A DNA stretch of 14,767 bases from Methylomonas sp. GTDB lineage: Bacteria > Pseudomonadota > Gammaproteobacteria > Methylococcales > Methylomonadaceae. Positions within the stretch are counted from its first letter, which is position 1; each line of letters starts with the position of its first letter. The stretch is taken from the NCBI GenBank assembly GCA_026988195.1, contig JALSLS010000283.1, positions 1 to 14,767 on the forward strand, written 5' to 3'. Below, in pieces: positions 13,695 through 14,767 of this stretch. The notes under the pieces were generated by a model that did no database searches, had not been told where the DNA came from, and saw only the letters and a list, made by a program, of their open reading frames with translations. A program made the translations under genes and the position numbers.

Positions 13695-13744
13695 TTATCT
13701 AAGTTTAGCAGTTAATAAAGTAACCACATCTTAATCTTAGATAA
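13695..13744. promoter_or_regulatory. Perfect 9-bp inverted repeat upstream of the chemoreceptor gene
   Basis: TTATCTAAG (13695-13703) and CTTAGATAA (13736-13744) are exact inverted copies 32 bp apart in the 102-114 bp between yheS and the chemoreceptor start. It could be a pair of operator half-sites, or an RNA stem formed after yheS. No T-run typical of a terminator is beside it. Confidence 0.3.
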
Positions 13745-13776
13745 ACTCAAATTAAATAATATTTGAAATAACACTG

Positions 13777-14767
13777 CTATGATGCCCCAGAAAGCCCTTC
13801 CTCCTCTAGCAACTCTTCAACTTCCATCCATTCTGTTTCAGCAAGTTCTAAGGCATTATCCACAGCGACTTTTGCTGCTAGTAATTTTTTTAACCCATCT
13901 TTGTTTTCAGCATTATAAATTTCAGGTTCAGCTAGTTGCTGTTCTAATGCTTGTTGCTCCAGATGATATTTTTCGACGGCTAATTCAGATTTCTTTAATT
14001 TATTAAGTAAAGGTTTTAAGCGCTTGCGGTTTGCAGCATCTTGTTTACGCTGATTTTTACGCGAAACACCTGAAACAGTCGTTTTAACTTCATCATTAGA
14101 TTCGGCGAGTGCTCTTTTTTGTTCAGTCATCCATTGTCGATAATCATCTAAATCGCCCTCAAATGGTTTAGCTGCCCCATCGGCGACTAAAATAAGCTGG
14201 TCGGTTACTGAACGTAATAAATGTCTATCATGTGAAACCACCACAATAGCGCCAGTATACTCCTGTAATGCCATACTTAAAGCATGGCGCATTTCTAGAT
14301 CTAAATGGTTCGTTGGCTCATCTAACAGTAGTAAATTAGGGTTTTGGTAAACCAATAATGCAAGCACTAAACGTGCTTTTTCACCGCCAGAAAATGGTTT
14401 TACTATTTCAACAACTTTGTCACCTCTAAAATCAAACCCACCTAAAAAATTACGTAACTCTTTTTCAGTGGCTTGTTTATCCAGTTGTTGTAAATGCCAT
14501 AAAGGGGTTTCATCTAATCGTAATTGTTCTAATTGATGTTGTGCAAAATAACCAATATTTAAAGCTTCAGCCGTTTGAAACTTGCCTTTTAATGGTTGCA
14601 TTTCGGAAGCTAACACTTTAATTAGCGTTGATTTACCCGCTCCATTAGGGCCCAGCAAGCCAATTCTATCTCCAGGGGTAATCGATAAACTCACTTTATT
14701 GATGATGACTTTATCACCATATCCAATATCCGCAGCTTCAAGCTGAAGCAAAGGGTTAGGCATTTTT
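13777..14767 (-). CDS. yheS: ABC-F ATPase YheS, C-terminal half (5' end beyond the window)
   Basis: The visible 328 residues are the second ABC domain and tail of an ABC-F protein, a soluble ribosome-associated ATPase. PNPLLQLEAADIGYGDK matches the start of the second nucleotide-binding domain of E. coli YheS. Walker A GPNGAGKST is at visible 38-46, followed by YFAQHQLEQLR, signature FSGGEKARL, Walker B LLLLDEPTNHLD and the switch SHDRHLLRS. A charged, coiled-coil-like C-terminal extension of about 110 residues follows. YheS is about 637 residues in E. coli, so roughly the first half lies past the right edge; the Met near position 14763 is internal (Leu in E. coli), not a start. ABC-F proteins act at the ribosomal E site in translation. 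It is upstream of the chemoreceptor gene on the same strand but probably not functionally linked to it. Confidence 0.93.
   Translation of the reverse strand, partial: KMPNPLLQLEAADIGYGDKVIINKVSLSITPGDRIGLLGPNGAGKSTLIKVLASEMQPLKGKFQTAEALNIGYFAQHQLEQLRLDETPLWHLQQLDKQATEKELRNFLGGFDFRGDKVVEIVKPFSGGEKARLVLALLVYQNPNLLLLDEPTNHLDLEMRHALSMALQEYTGAIVVVSHDRHLLRSVTDQLILVADGAAKPFEGDLDDYRQWMTEQKRALAESNDEVKTTVSGVSRKNQRKQDAANRKRLKPLLNKLKKSELAVEKYHLEQQALEQQLAEPEIYNAENKDGLKKLLAAKVAVDNALELAETEWMEVEELLEEEGLSGAS

Noticed and set aside
14761..14763. ATG near the right edge as the start of the ABC-F gene
   Set aside because: It corresponds to an internal position before the second ATPase domain of YheS; the frame is open to the window edge, so the gene is cut by the window, not truncated in nature.

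Overview
The window looks like chromosomal DNA of an AT-rich gammaproteobacterium. The core genes all read as gammaproteobacterial (yicC-gmk, rph, rdgB, folA, ychJ, yheS). The protein kinase between yicC and rph, the small RRM protein behind ychJ and the lone six-helix chemoreceptor would fit a methanotroph-like (Methylococcales) or sulfur-oxidiser-like lineage. That placement is an impression from protein flavour, not a proven assignment. Coding density is high and no tRNA, rRNA, CRISPR array or intact transposase gene is visible.

Layout from left to right. (1) Positions 1-2250, minus strand: a Tat-exported multicopper oxidase with Met/Gly-rich inserts, probably followed off the left edge by another gene, and folA upstream of it. 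(2) 2251-2686: a gene-free stretch holding REP-like inverted repeats. (3) 2687-3604, minus: an exported M23-family peptidase with an N-terminal DUF4124-like region. It is divergent from a plus-strand pair (3672-4585) of a YchJ/SEC-C protein and a small RRM-like RNA-binding protein. (4) 4566-6065, minus: yicC-gmk as a tight operon whose end overlaps the RRM gene tail to tail by 20 bp. (5) 6066-6275: a divergent promoter region that is almost entirely one long imperfect palindrome. (6) 6276-7962, plus: a Ser/Thr-type protein kinase, then rph. (7) 7963-10494: a two-gene restriction-modification cassette (C5-cytosine methyltransferase and PLD-type NgoFVII/NgoAVII-like endonuclease) lying between rph and rdgB, with non-coding flanks that contain repeat remnants. 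(8) 10495-12155, plus: rdgB overlapping by one base a NahK-like phosphotransferase. (9) 12172-14767, minus: a chemoreceptor with a His-rich membrane sensor, and the C-terminal half of the ABC-F ATPase YheS, which runs off the right edge.

Most genes are ordinary housekeeping: nucleotide metabolism (folA, gmk, rdgB), RNA processing (yicC, rph), translation factor (yheS). The accessory part is the restriction-modification cassette, which is the clearest sign of horizontal acquisition. The most unusual non-coding structures are the roughly 165-bp palindrome between yicC and the kinase, the REP-like pair upstream of folA, and a short dispersed repeat shared by the two largest gene-free stretches. 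I saw no convincing wholly new multi-gene system. The best candidates for something undescribed are the palindromic element and the specificity of the restriction-modification pair.
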